From Hydractinia symbiolongicarpus (taxonomy: Eukaryota; Cnidaria; Hydrozoa; Anthoathecata; Hydractiniidae), in the NCBI RefSeq assembly GCF_029227915.1, contig NC_079885.1, positions 22,321,001-22,385,000 on the forward strand: a stretch of DNA of 64,000 nucleotides, in the 5' to 3' direction. Shown piece by piece: positions 25,441 through 35,869 of this stretch. A model generated the notes under the pieces. That model was not told where the DNA came from. It worked only from the letters and a program-made list of their open reading frames with translations, and ran no database searches. The stretch's first letter is position 1. Each line of letters starts with the position of its first letter. Made by a program: the position numbers and the translations under genes.

Positions 25441-25937
25441 AAAGTTTGCCATGAAATACGACATGGTAATAATTTATACCAAACACACCAGACGTAAACA
25501 AGGTTCTCATAATTAAAATGTTGACTGCAACTATGTTTCGTTAATTCAAAGCAAAGTGTAAAATATAAAACTTTTGTACTAAGGTTGAATGATTGAAATT
25601 AGGCAAGTTATAGTGTTTCCTAAGGATTATAAAAGAACGAGTTCTTGTATCCACTTGCTAAATACTTTTTTTATCTCGGAAATTATAAAGCAGCATTGTA
25701 TTAATATATAAACGTGAGTAAAGTAGCAACGAGAGAAAACACTGGTTAGGACATACACTGAACAATGATAGGGCAGTAGTAGGGCAGTTTTTCCTTTGAG
25801 TGGGACACAAAAATACCCTTCTTCCTTAAAAAAGCTATGAAGATAATATGTTTATAATAAAGCTTAAATTTTTTATAATAAACATGTATCAGACTAAATA
25901 ATTTACGTTAAATCGTAAATCCTCCATTGTTTTCTTT

Positions 25938-26492
25938 TTATAAAGCTTGATCACCAGTTAATAATGCACCAGGTAAGTCTGTCTGCCTTTCAACATCGCT
26001 TTCACACTGTCTGCAACAACAGCAGGTAGTAATAAACCAAACAATTGACGAAAATAACACAATCATTTCAAAGAACGTGAGATAGAAAAAGGCTTGAAAT
26101 ATTCTATATTCGAACTCTAAATCTTCTTTTGTGTTTTCCCAACATTTTATGAAACTGAGTTCCTTAATTTCAGAACATGTTCCGTCTTTGAGTCTTCGAA
26201 TATTATCTTTGTACTCGTTGGAGAATAATTCAATATAGAACGTCACACCACAAATCCACCATAACAGTTGCCAAACGTCCCAATAAAATTTCATTTTATA
26301 AGATCCAAAAATACCACACAGAGGATTAAGAATCAGCAATAGATTAAGGACAACTGGACCGTACCATATTTTCATAATTGTGTAATTCTTTGAGGAGTTT
26401 TGAGGTAACCATATGTACAGACCTCCAACAATAGCTGTTGAAAAATATATAAATATTTCGAAGTAGTAGAAATACTTATTTGTCTTTAACAT
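25938..26492 (-). CDS. Four-transmembrane protein, family copy 3
   Basis: The best-preserved member, 184 residues from MLKTNKYFYYF. Predicted TM segments are at about 7-29, 44-64, 69-90 and 131-156. Loop 1 (30-43) has the possible N-glycosylation sites NSS (32) and NYT (36). Loop 2 (91-130) is charged, with Cys106 and Cys117 that could pair. After TM4 comes a run of four Cys (157-160), then RQCESD and the tail LPGALLTGDQAL shared with copy 1. With the N-terminus inside, both loops would face out. No known domain is recognised. The upstream sequence in the same frame has a stop, so the start is well constrained. The gene appears to be intronless or to have only an untranslated upstream exon. 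Confidence 0.65.
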   Translation of the reverse strand: MLKTNKYFYYFEIFIYFSTAIVGGLYIWLPQNSSKNYTIMKIWYGPVVLNLLLILNPLCGIFGSYKMKFYWDVWQLLWWICGVTFYIELFSNEYKDNIRRLKDGTCSEIKELSFIKCWENTKEDLEFEYRIFQAFFYLTFFEMIVLFSSIVWFITTCCCCRQCESDVERQTDLPGALLTGDQAL

Positions 26493-26564
26493 TTTCTTCC
26501 TTTGCAAATGCGTATATTACACTTTCTGCTCTTTTATCCTATAAAAGGAACCATTTTGTACAGT

Positions 26565-26700
26565 AATAACATTTTAAAAGGTGAACGTAACGTGGTCATT
26601 TGTATTCTTTATGTCTTATCGACTAGAACATTACCTTCACTTAAGTGTCTTTCAGGATAACGCGACAGATAAGATATTTCTGTTTATGAGACTAAACGTT
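26565..26700. promoter_or_regulatory. Conserved block between divergent ORFs, copy 3
   Basis: Same block as 16141-16270, with TCTTATC and AGATAAGATA GATA-type words. It lies between the four-TM ORF (minus) and the short signal-peptide ORF (plus), so it could act in both directions. Confidence 0.4.
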
Positions 26701-26823
26701 TTTTTACATCATTTGCTTTTTGCAATTTTTATATGCTCGGTTAAAAGATGCTTGCAAAAACATTACTCTAGGCATGAAAAAATGGACAATTTGAGAAAAA
26801 TCAACAACAAAAAGCGACATTGA
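26686..26823 (+). CDS. Short secreted-peptide-like ORF, copy 3 (doubtful)
   Basis: 45 codons. It starts MRLNVFLHHLLFAIFICS, which looks like a signal peptide, and continues with VKRC and a basic tail ending NNKKRH. Copy 4 (32596) is longer and shares the core, whereas copies 1 and 2 carry a stop at codon 6. Because the DNA is duplicated, shared sequence alone is weak evidence of translation. No known peptide family is recognised. Confidence 0.25.
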   Translation: MRLNVFLHHLLFAIFICSVKRCLQKHYSRHEKMDNLRKINNKKRH

Positions 26824-27640
26824 CAACATCAATACAACAAACAACAACAACAACATTTAAGATACATTGAACTAATAGAAAGAAATCTTGGTGACTTGTT
26901 TCAAACTTCATAACGCAGATATGGAAACAACAATCTCTATCTTAATTTATTTATATTTGAAAGATTTTATTTTTAACTGTCACGCCACTTTTTATGTCAC
27001 ACCACTATTGAGTAATTATGACGTCAATCATTACTAATTACAAAGATTAATTATGTGTTTGCTATTATTTTTTTTAAACTTAGTTAATTTTTATTTTCAA
27101 CATTTAATTTCGTAGACGAAAATGTTTTGGAATTTGTATTTTATTTTTAGCTCTCACACCGCTTTTTATCACATACCACAATCACCACAATATACATTAT
27201 TAACAACATAGATTAATTAATTCTTGTCAAGATTCTAGCACAAAATGTGTATGAAGCTTTATTTCACTACTTTTCTTATGCGCATGTGTGCATAGCCTAA
27301 TGAGCTCGCTATATAATAAGTTACAACTGGTTTGTTCCTGTTCTTGTTACTCAGACCTTGTTTCAACGAATTAAAAAGTATACTATCTCATGTGTGCTTT
27401 GTACATAACATTATTTCATAACAACATAGTATGCAGTTATGGCGACCAAATCTCCTAAAATTTATAGCCTGGATATTTTATGTTGTATGTATATATACAA
27501 CGAAATGGTCTTTTAACTGTTTTGATGGAATTGGCCATCTGTCGTTTGCGCTTGCGTGATGGTATAAACTCATACAGACACACAAAATCACAATTGTTGT
27601 ATATTTTTATTGCCTTAATTACGAATTTTTAAGTTCCGTA

Positions 27641-27711
27641 TACAAACTCGTTCCCAGCGCCTTTTATGTCTTTTTTTAAGATATACAAAAGGCGCTGGGG
27701 ACGAATTTGTA
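27641..27711. mobile_element. Compact hairpin element, AAACTCGTTCCCAGCGCC arms
   Basis: Arms of about 25 bp (ACAAACTCGTTCCCAGCGCC and its near complement) around a 20-nt centre. It lies in the same paralogous context (AATTTTTAAGTTCCGTA to the left) as the longer hairpin at 34455-34572, so both descend from one insertion before the unit was duplicated. Confidence 0.65.
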
Positions 27712-27999
27712 CCCTATAAAGTTTTATCTAATTGCTAAAAGTTCCGACAACAATCTACAACTCCGGACATAATACTTTGGGAAAAAGGGCGGTATTTTAA
27801 AGATTGCAATCACAGAAATTGAGAACCCGTTTGCTATATAAGTAACACGCACTGCCAACCTCGATGCCAGGGCTTTCTTCTCTTTTTGATACACAAGACG
27901 CTTGTCTGGTAGTTTGTCTCGCTCGCTCGCTTAGGGATTAAAAAAACGTTGACATCTAGACGGTGTAACCACAGATTATTCTGCCCGCAATTATAAAAT

Positions 28000-28395
28000 T
28001 AAATCTCCTCCTATGCGCCTTGAGGGCGTTTATAGAAGAGGTGCCCTTAGTTTTAAAATCTTTGTTAACAGTGACACGCGCACTCATAAGAGGCACTTAT
28101 TTAAGTGAGCGCCTTTGATTAAGCATTACATTGTGGAAGAAGTGTGTAATGTGAATTTATTTAGCGCCAGCAATCTTAGCCGAGGTAGTCTTATAGCAAG
28201 ATGTAAAGGCAATGTAAAGGCATTTTTCAGGGGTTTAAAAAAAGCTGCGCACCGCCATTTTAAATGGACAAAATACAGGTATTAGTATAGGAAACTAGTC
28301 GGATTTGCTGCGGTCTTTCTTTTACATATCGCATTTTATGTTTCCGTAGTACGACTTTTTTTCATGCCTATAGACTGGCAGAATACGGGTATTAA
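28000..28395. repeat. Duplicated block, second copy of 22160-22480
   Basis: Shares GGGCGTTTATAG, GTGACACGCGCACTCATAAG, the AGCGCCAGCAATCTTAGCC word and the TAGTATAGGAAACTAGTCGG word with the copy at 22160-22520. Confidence 0.7.
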
Positions 28396-28540
28396 TAAAG
28401 ATAATCGATAAAAATCCACTGAGGTCATTTGAATTTTGAAGACGTCAGCAACCCATCCACAAAAAAAATTCAGAACCTTGTTTTCACGTTGTCTCTATGG
28501 TGTAGAGCTTAAAGCACCGATCAAGAGAATGTATACAAGA
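28395..28540. repeat. TGACGTCA-module repeat, copy 3 (partial)
   Basis: Begins GATAATCGATAAAAATCCACTGAGG, has GACGTCAGCAACCCATCC and stops after AGAGCTTAAAGCACCGATCAAG. Confidence 0.6.
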
Positions 28541-29639
28541 AGCCCAGGGGCTTGAAGATTTCCGCCCTTAGCCTAAAAAAATTATGGCGTAAACAAATCA
28601 TTGAGTATATTGTTGTAACAAACCTGCAATGGTAAAATACAACTCAATAATAAAATTTTTACATATCTATATAAAGTATTCTAAAATAACAGTTAAAACT
28701 TTAGCTGGATATTTTTAAAACTGATCAGGAAAATGTTGTTATGTATAAACTTGACGATTCCAATATAATAACTTCTGAACGAGCTTAATTCAAATGATGA
28801 AGTAGTGCATTGTTAATTAAGTCAGCAATAAATACATATTAGCATTTGAATATTTCAGTATTTATGCCTTCAAAATTTACTCTCTTGTTGAAAATCTTTT
28901 GAAAATGCTGATGCTGCATGATTTGATAACAGCTGATCTGAAAAACAAAGTACGTTTGAGAAACAGCAGCACAATTATACCATATACTGCATTAACACCA
29001 GGTTGTTTAATTATTGTTTCTTTAACCTCTCTTTGCTTCTTTGATTTGAAAAGGGAATTTATTAAAAGGATACAAATCAATGCCATGGAATGCACAAGGT
29101 ATATTATATATATAAGTATATGTATATAAGTTAATCAAGCTGGCTTTTGATATTTTTGTTAAACAAGTAACATATTAAGCAGGCGATACATGATTTTGAA
29201 AGCTGTGGACAATACAGAATTTATTTTGTTGAAATCGATTTATTGAATTCAAACAAATTTGATTGTTTATTATCCTTTTTTTATTCAAACTTGAATTTCT
29301 ATCGGGGATTTGGATTAGTTGCAATTTATCATTTTGAGAAAACTGATTTGTCATTGTTTTGTTTGGCAAATCCAAAAAGTTGAACATATCTAACTTTTGA
29401 AATTGACAAATTGAATTCAACTCAATTCAATTCAAAAAAGGGTAAACACCCAATTAATGAATTTGCGAATTTGATAAATCGATGGTCGTTTTCGTGAATT
29501 TTCTAAAGATCAAGTCTTATCTAAGAAATCTTAGAAAAATATTACTTTGGGCCAGTTCAAAAAAGATTTTTAAGCAAATTAAGAGCTCAAGGAGAGCTGA
29601 TAATTCGCCAGTAACAGAATAGTTAGCTGTTTTCAATGG
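28541..29639. other. No gene seen
   Basis: A+T-rich. The short frames at 28877-29129 and 29175-29420 have no recognisable domain; the latter lies in a TTGAATTCAA-rich stretch. Confidence 0.45.
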
Positions 29640-29990
29640 TACGATAGATTAGTGGTTATAACTCAGGCATTTTATGCGTGAGAATGGGATTCAATTCCCC
29701 TTCTGGCGCAATTTCTCTCACATGCCTTGGGTTTCTAACACGGCTTGGGTTAACCCAAGCCATGTGAGGGAAATTGGGGAGAAAGCGCATTGTGTTGGTT
29801 GTTGGATGTTGCAGGAAGTTGTTTGGCAGAGCGCGGACCCTAATTGGTCTGCGTAGCTCAAAATGAGCATTAAATGCTCTACAACTCCCCATCTAAGCCA
29901 TGTCCCCATTCTGGAAGTAATAGACAGGGTATATCCCTCAATATTTGTGAGGCTAGCCATATAAATAATACAGATCATCTATTTATCTAT
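29640..29990 (+). mobile_element. tRNA-derived SINE, plus orientation
   Basis: The head carries pol III boxes: A-box-like TTAGTGGTTATAACTC and B-box GGGATTCAATTCC (about 29650-29700). The body includes GCATTAAATGCTCTA, ATAGACAGGGTATATCCCTC and TTTGTGAGGCTAGCCAT, shared with copies at 57440-58740, 60382-60475 and 62231-62403. This copy has an extra hairpin, with the perfect 20-bp palindrome GGCTTGGGTTAACCCAAGCC at 29742-29761, between head and body. The frames over it are artefacts. Confidence 0.8.
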
Positions 29991-31084
29991 GCAGAATAAT
30001 TATATACACAGTCCGTACAGTATAATCAGCCACTCATACAACTACTTATACAATAGAAATTTTTTTTACTTAAATTTTCACACTTTTCTTCGTTATTGAT
30101 CTTCCCATGGACATCCATAATTATATAGATCCACATAAAGTTGTGCTTCAATTAAAAAGATAAAAGGAACAAGAAACGATTGTGCAAAAAGGTTATTAAT
30201 TAGCCAGCAGTATGTCGCATAAACAACAACACTATTCTGATTTCAAGGAAAAGCACTGGAAAGACACATTTACCTAGCTGTGACGATCACAAAGACGCTT
30301 CTAACAGCTAAATATACTAGTATAGGGTATAATAATCCTGCGTTGCTAACTATATGTTCTATTTACAGGGTAATCATCAGTTCACCCTGACTGTTCGGAA
30401 GTTTTGAAAACTTTTCTCCAAAAAAATATAGAAAAAAAATCCTGTGCAAATATATATCTTTCAATGTGATAGAAGTAGCCCCAGTTACCCATAAGAACCA
30501 GTCCAGCCATGGAAATATTCCCAAAGAAAGGACAAAATTTTTTTGTTGCTGGCTTTTTAAGAGAAAAAGGCACTCCAATCAAAGCAGTATTTTATGTAGC
30601 TGGCTTGCTCGAAAGATAAGTAACTTCACGACTATAAAAAGATAATAATGTCAGCACCAATCAAACGGAGAGCCAAATCAGCACCAATAATTAAGATAGC
30701 TAGCTAGCCAGCACACTTTTCTCACTTATATATAAAATAATTCTTACCTGATAGGATACACAAATTTAAAGAATATATACTGTTTAGCTCCTCAGCTTCA
30801 TCAATAAAGCTACAACGACCAACCAACCAGCAAGGGGCGAATAACAAAATTTTAGCACTTTTAGTCATGGCTATACACAGAATGCTCTGGCCACACGAAG
30901 AGTAAACAAACTCTGTTCAGATTGGTGATTAAAATGGCAAAGATTAAAATAAAGTATCTCCATAGTCTTTTAAAAACGAGGTTTTAGCCTGGACATAAAG
31001 TTAGCAGCGTGCAGCCTAGCTGCGCTGTCTCTATCTATCTCCTCAGGCGATTTTTAAGATTCCGCCTTCGCTTGCGGAAATCAA
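29991..31084. other. No supported gene; one weak exon-like segment
   Basis: On the minus strand at about 30746-30868 a Met-initiated frame (MTKSAKILLFAPCWLV) ends in a good donor-like CAG|GTAAGA, but no following exon with matching phase or known family could be identified. Otherwise A+T-rich spacer. Confidence 0.35.
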
Positions 31085-31430
31085 TAATCATGTGTTTTTG
31101 ATAAACTGCCAATGAGATAAAAGGGTTTAAAAATTTTGCTAGCGTCAGCAAAGACATGTCAAAACACAAAAATATTTATGTAAGGAATTCGTACATCTGT
31201 TGCCTCTATCGTATAGATCTTGAAACGCTGATCAAGAAAATGTATAGAATCATGTATCAAACAGTTGCAGAGATATTGGGGTTTTAATGTTGTTTGTTGA
31301 TGTCATCAACCCGTTTATTCCGAAACGGATTTGAGGTTGCAGTTTTGGGAAACTTACTCAAATTGGTCGCAGGTGGTCCCTAGTTACCCACACGGTGAAA
31401 TGTGACTGGCGTCACCACCTCGTTAAAGGA
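31085..31430. repeat. TGACGTCA-module repeat, copy 4
   Basis: Matches the right two-thirds of the copy at 11941-12578: TTGAAACGCTGATCAAGAAA, GATGTCATCAACCCGTTTATT, GGTCGCAGGTGGTCCC and CACCACCTCGTT. The central CRE-like octamer is mutated here. Confidence 0.65.
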
Positions 31431-31778
31431 TATTGACGTTAAAGTAGTGTTGTTGACGTCGCGCCGTAACGTCATAAAATTTACCATTTCCGACATGCAT
31501 TTTTCGGCGGCATCAAAGAAAAATGAAGATAACGACTTTACCTGTTACAAACACACAGAACTGGCGTATTATTATAGAGAAGACTAGTTATTATCCCGTG
31601 AAATTATAAAGGGAAATTAGTGCGTACCGACCAAGATTACAAAACCGCCCTGACACAGACAAAAGAGAGGGAATTATCAATATAAAGATAGAAGATGTAT
31701 TTATCAAAGCACAAAAAAATTAAAGTAGTAACACAGAAAATTAAAAACGCTGATAGTTATTTTAGAAACGTGTTTAAA

Positions 31779-31784
31779 TTTATT
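31779..31784 (-). terminator. Poly(A) signal AATAAA of copy 4
   Basis: AATAAA on the minus strand about 55 nt past the stop of the four-TM copy 4 ORF. Confidence 0.5.
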
Positions 31785-31836
31785 TTATCTGAAAAACGAT
31801 CATCGGGTAAAATGCGTTTTGTTTACATAAAACATT

Positions 31837-32403
31837 TTAAAACGCTGGATATCTCTTTGTGTAAATGCTGAGCGACTCCTTGGGTGAGTCTGTCTGTCTT
31901 TGAACGTCGCTTTCACGCTGTCTGCAACAGCAACAGGTAATGATAAACCACACAATTGACGAAAACAGCAAAATTATTTCAAAGAACGTGAGAGAGACAA
32001 AGGCTTGAAATATTTTGTATTCGAACTCTAAATCTTCTTTTGTGTTTTCCCAACATTTTATGAAACTGAGTTCGTCAATTTCATAACATCTTCCGTCTTT
32101 GAGTTTTCGAATGTTATCTTTGTACTCGGTGGAGAATAATTCAATATAGAACGTCACACCACAAATCCACCATAACAGTTGCCAAACGTCCAGACAAAAC
32201 TTTGTTTTATAACACTCAACAATACCTAGCAAAGGATTAAGAATCAGCAATAGATTAAGGAAAACTGGAGCGTTGAATTTTTTCATAAATGTGTAATTCT
32301 TTGAGGAGTTTTGAGGTAACCATATGTACACACCTCCAACAATAGCTGTTGAAACATATATAAATATTTCAAAGTAGTAGAAATACTTTTTTGCCTTTAA
32401 CAT
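31837..32403 (-). CDS. Four-transmembrane protein, family copy 4
   Basis: 188 residues from MLKAKKYFYYF. It has the same four hydrophobic segments and the NSS/NYT sites in loop 1. In loop 2 the two Cys lie in GRCYEI and FIKCWEN. After TM4 comes the run TCCCCRQRESD. The tail differs from copies 1 and 3: after RQTDSP it diverges into KESLSIYTKRYPAF instead of the LLTGDQAL ending. Between TM1 and TM3 there are several changes (KKFNAPVFLNL, VECYKTKFCLD), so this is the most diverged of the intact copies. Role unknown. Confidence 0.6.
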   Translation of the reverse strand: MLKAKKYFYYFEIFIYVSTAIVGGVYIWLPQNSSKNYTFMKKFNAPVFLNLLLILNPLLGIVECYKTKFCLDVWQLLWWICGVTFYIELFSTEYKDNIRKLKDGRCYEIDELSFIKCWENTKEDLEFEYKIFQAFVSLTFFEIILLFSSIVWFIITCCCCRQRESDVQRQTDSPKESLSIYTKRYPAF

Positions 32404-32474
32404 TTTCTTCTTTTGCAACTGCGTATTAAATTTTTTGTTTTTTTTATCCTATAAAAGGAACCATTTTGTACAGT

Positions 32475-32605
32475 AATAAAATTTTAAAAGGTGAACGTAA
32501 CGTGGTCATTTGTATTCTTTATGTCTTATCGACTAGAACATTACCTTCACTTAAGTGTCTTTTAAAATAACGCGACAGATATGATACTCCTTTTTATGAG
32601 ACTAA
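32475..32605. promoter_or_regulatory. Conserved block between divergent ORFs, copy 4
   Basis: Same block as at 16141-16270 and 26565-26700. TCTTATCGACTAGAACATTACC is kept, while the second GATA word is changed to AGATATGATA. Confidence 0.35.
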
Positions 32606-32808
32606 ACATCATTTGTTTTTTTGCAATTTTTATATGCTCGGTTAAAAGATGCTTTCAAAAACATTACTTTAAGCATGGAAAAATGGGAAAATACAGAAAA
32701 CTCAACAACAAAAAGCGACAGCGACAACAAAAACACAACAAACAACAACATTTAAGATACATTGAACTAACAGAAAAATATATTGGTTACTTGTTTCAAA
32801 CTTCATAA
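32596..32808 (+). CDS. Short secreted-peptide-like ORF, copy 4 (doubtful)
   Basis: 70 residues from an ATG. The signal-peptide-like start MRLNIICFFAIFICS is followed by VKRCFQKHYFKHGKMGKYRK, a Lys/Arg/Gln-rich middle and the end ELTEKYIGYLFQTS. An upstream in-frame ATG at 32581 adds five residues. It lies head-to-head with four-TM copy 4 across the conserved block. It is the longest version in the array, and the frame survives in the ELTE(N/K) region of copy 2. Whether it is translated is not shown. Confidence 0.3.
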   Translation: MRLNIICFFAIFICSVKRCFQKHYFKHGKMGKYRKLNNKKRQRQQKHNKQQHLRYIELTEKYIGYLFQTS

Positions 32809-33171
32809 CGCAGATATGAAAAAAAACAATCTCTATCGTAATTTATTTATATTTGAAAGATTTTATTTTTAGCTGTCACACCACTAATAATTGTTGTCTA
32901 TTTTTTTTTTTTGATTCAGAAGAAATAGAGTACATTGAAGCGTACTTCAGCACAAAGATTTAATTTCGTCGACGACAACATTTTAGAATTTGTATTTTAT
33001 TTTTAACTCTCACACCACTTTTTATCACACACCACAATCAAGTAATTATGACGCATCCATTATTAATAATAAAGATTAATTAATTGTTGTAGATTGACAG
33101 TTAACGTGCACAAAAACAACATAACGAAATAGAAAAATGGAATTTGCTATGAAAGTCTGCCCGGTGTCACC

Positions 33172-34200
33172 GTAAAAATATACTCCCCTTAAAGTTTACT
33201 CCCCAGTAATAATTTACTGGGAAATAAGTGCTCCCCAGGACTCATTTCCCGGGATATTGTTACTCCCGGGAGTATCTATTTACCAGAAAATTATTACTTC
33301 CCGCAGGAAATTTTTACTCCCCGGTGGGGTGGGTCTGGCTTCTCTTTTTCAGTGGGACCATTAAAATCTATGTTTATATACAAGCTTTTATAAGAAACAA
33401 GAGTTGTTTAAAGAAGTGTCAATACAAAAAGCTTTCAGAATCAAATGATTTTAACTATTTCTTATAAATGGTTGGTGTATATCATAGAGATATCTCTATG
33501 TATATATGCAGCTAAACTTGACTTTAGAATAATCATTTCAAGATCATTTATAATCTTTTTTCTCACGATAACTACAACCTTACAACAAAAAACTGTAATA
33601 GGATGAATAGAAAATAAATTTAACAAATACAAAAACTACAATCGGTTTTGAGTTTAGAAACAAAATGATTATAGCTAACAAATCACAGGAGAAAAACTTT
33701 TCGGAGGTTGAAATCTTATAAAATCTGAAAAACATGAACTGCTTGAGCTTCAAAATTTATAAATGAAATAATAATAGATTATTAGAGCTTTAAAAAATAG
33801 AAAAACAAACTTTTGACCTTGAGCTTAAGAACTTATGGGATAAAGTAAATAATAGTATTTTGTTGTAGATAAAATAAACGTTTGAGTTTAAAAAATGTAT
33901 CAAACAAAGTAAAAATAACTGGAGCTTGACACTCTAGAAAAACGTAGAAAAAGAACTGCTTAAGATTAGAAGTCGATAAAACAAAGTATAAACAAAGTAT
34001 GAATAAAGAAAGCTCGCGCATTCAAATTTGCAATGGAATGTCTTCATGAGGGTTAGTTTTACTGGGAAAGTTAGTTTTTACTGGGAAGAAAGTAGTTCTC
34101 CCTTCAAGAAAGAGTGATTTTAAGGTAGTAATAATTTCTGTGTGGGAGTAACATTTTCCCGGGAAATTACCACTCCGGGAGTAATGGTTTCACAGGAAAT
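33172..34200. mobile_element. MITE-like element with clustered CTCCC / CCCGGGA motifs at both ends
   Basis: The left 180 bp contains ACTCCCC, TTACTGGGAA, TTTCCCGGGA and ACTCCCGGGAGTA. The right 150 bp contains the same motifs inverted (TTACTGGGAA, GGGAGTAAC, TTCCCGGGAAA, CCGGGAGTAA). The outer ends are weakly alike (TGTCACC..TACTCCC versus TGTGAAACC..TACTCCC). The A+T-rich core has no convincing coding sequence. It interrupts unit 4 of the duplicated region. Confidence 0.5.
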
Positions 34201-34247
34201 AGTCGCCATAACAACATAATAGGAAATAGTCGCCATAACAACATAGT
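34195..34247. repeat. 27-bp direct tandem pair
   Basis: AGGAAATAGTCGCCATAACA and the following bases occur twice in a row at the right edge of the MITE-like element, next to the inverted TATGTTGTTATGGCGAC. Confidence 0.8.
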
Positions 34248-34454
34248 ATGTTGTTATGGCGACCATAACTCTTATAAATGTAATAACCTGGATATTTTGT
34301 GTTGTATGTATATATACAACGGAATGGTCTTAACTGTGGTGATGGAATTCGCCACCTGTCGTTTGCGCTTGCGTGATGGTATAAACTCATACAGACACAC
34401 AAAATCACAATTGTTATATATTTTTATTGCCTTAATTACGAATTTTTAAGTTCC

Positions 34455-34572
34455 GTACACAAACTCGTTCCCAGCGCCTTTTGTTTCTTTCTTTTTTACT
34501 GGACGGCGAGACGAAATCTTTTTGTCTCGCCGACCAGTAAAAAAGAAAAACGCGTTTGGGACGAGGTTGTAC
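34455..34572. mobile_element. Long hairpin element, paralogue of 27641-27711
   Basis: Arms of about 55 bp: ACAAACTCGTTCCCAGCGCC, a T-rich run, ACTGGACGGCGAGACGAA, and their near complement. Both sides carry CCGTA. Compared with 27641-27711 the arms are longer, so the shorter copy probably lost its centre. Confidence 0.7.
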
Positions 34573-35029
34573 CGTATAATTTTTTATCTATTTGTAAAAA
34601 GTTTTGACAACAATCTACAACTCTTAATATTTTGGGAAAAAGGGCGGGATTTTAAAGATTGCAACCGCAGCAAATGAGAACACGGTTGGTATATAAGTAA
34701 CACGCACTGCCATTCTCGATCCCAGAGCATTTTTCTCTTTTTAATATACAGGACGCTTGTCTGGTAGTTTCTCTCGCTCGCTCACTTAGGGATCAAAAAA
34801 CCTTTTACATCTAGACGTTGTAACCACAGACTATAACCTGTTTGTTTTTCTACAGCTACAGGAGTTACAATAAGTTGTTATTTTTTTAAGAACAGATAAC
34901 TCCTGAAATTTCGGACCATTGCAATGAGTTTGCTAAACTTAAACATTAGTAATTGCTTCTTAACTGGAGAAAATTTTTACAGAATAGGCACGTATGGGTA
35001 CAGAATGACTTTGATCTCATTCTGCCCGC

Positions 35030-35420
35030 AATTATAAAATTAAATCTTCTCTGTGCATTAAGGGCGTTTATAGCAGAGGGGCGCTTAGTTTGAAAATCAT
35101 TGTTCACAGTGACACGCGCTTCATAAGAAGCACTTATTTGAGAGAGCGCCTTAGATTAAGCACCGCGATTCATACAAATTACGCAATGCTACTTATTGCA
35201 ACACGAGCAGTTGCCAAAAGAGCAGTTGAATCTACATCTAAGTACGTTTTACGTTTATGAACACTGTAGGTAAAAGCAGTTTCATTTTTTGATTCTCCCG
35301 CCACTTTTGATGACATTTTACTTCACATCATAATTTTAGATAATAGAAGTGTTTAATGTGAATTGGCCATAATTTTTGTATTTGGCGCCAGTATTGGTAA
35401 CTGAAATAGTTACAGTTTAT
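35030..35420. repeat. Duplicated block, third and most diverged copy
   Basis: Shares TTAAATCTTCTC, GGGCGTTTATAGCAGAGG, GTGACACGCGC and GAGAGAGCGCCTTAGATTAAG with 22160-22480 and 28000-28330. Confidence 0.6.
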
Positions 35421-35869
35421 AATATAGCAAATATAAAAAAATCGACTTCTTTAACTTAAGGCAATGTATAGGCATTTTCAGGGTTCCAAAATGAAGCTGC
35501 GCGCCGCCATTTTAGCCCGTGAAATAATAAAGGGAAATTTGCCGGTCATACATATGGCTCTCGTTATTTGATGCATAAATAATTCGTGTGTAATCACCAC
35601 CTTTTTTAAAACCGCCCTGACACAGATAAGAGAGGGGAAATTATCAATATAAAGATAGAAGATGTTTGTATAAAAATACAAAGAAATTAAAATGGTAACA
35701 TCACACAAAATTAACAATGCTGGTTATTATTTTAGAAACATAACATAAATTACTTTAAAACGCTGGATATCTGTCGGTGTAAATGTTAGATTTAATCGTT
35801 TTCAATTCTTATCGTGGGTAATTCTGTGTTTTCATCCACTTCATTATCCGCCTATGCATATCTGCAATA

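Noticed and set aside
29656-29978. Protein-coding ORFs at 29.66-29.98 kb
   Set aside because: They lie wholly within the tRNA-derived SINE and its hairpin, on both strands.
30363-30868. Two-exon minus-strand gene (MTKSAKILLF.. and a GNISMAGLVLMGNWGY segment)
   Set aside because: The donor after the first segment is good, but no acceptor in matching phase and no family likeness could be found. Left as a weak note.
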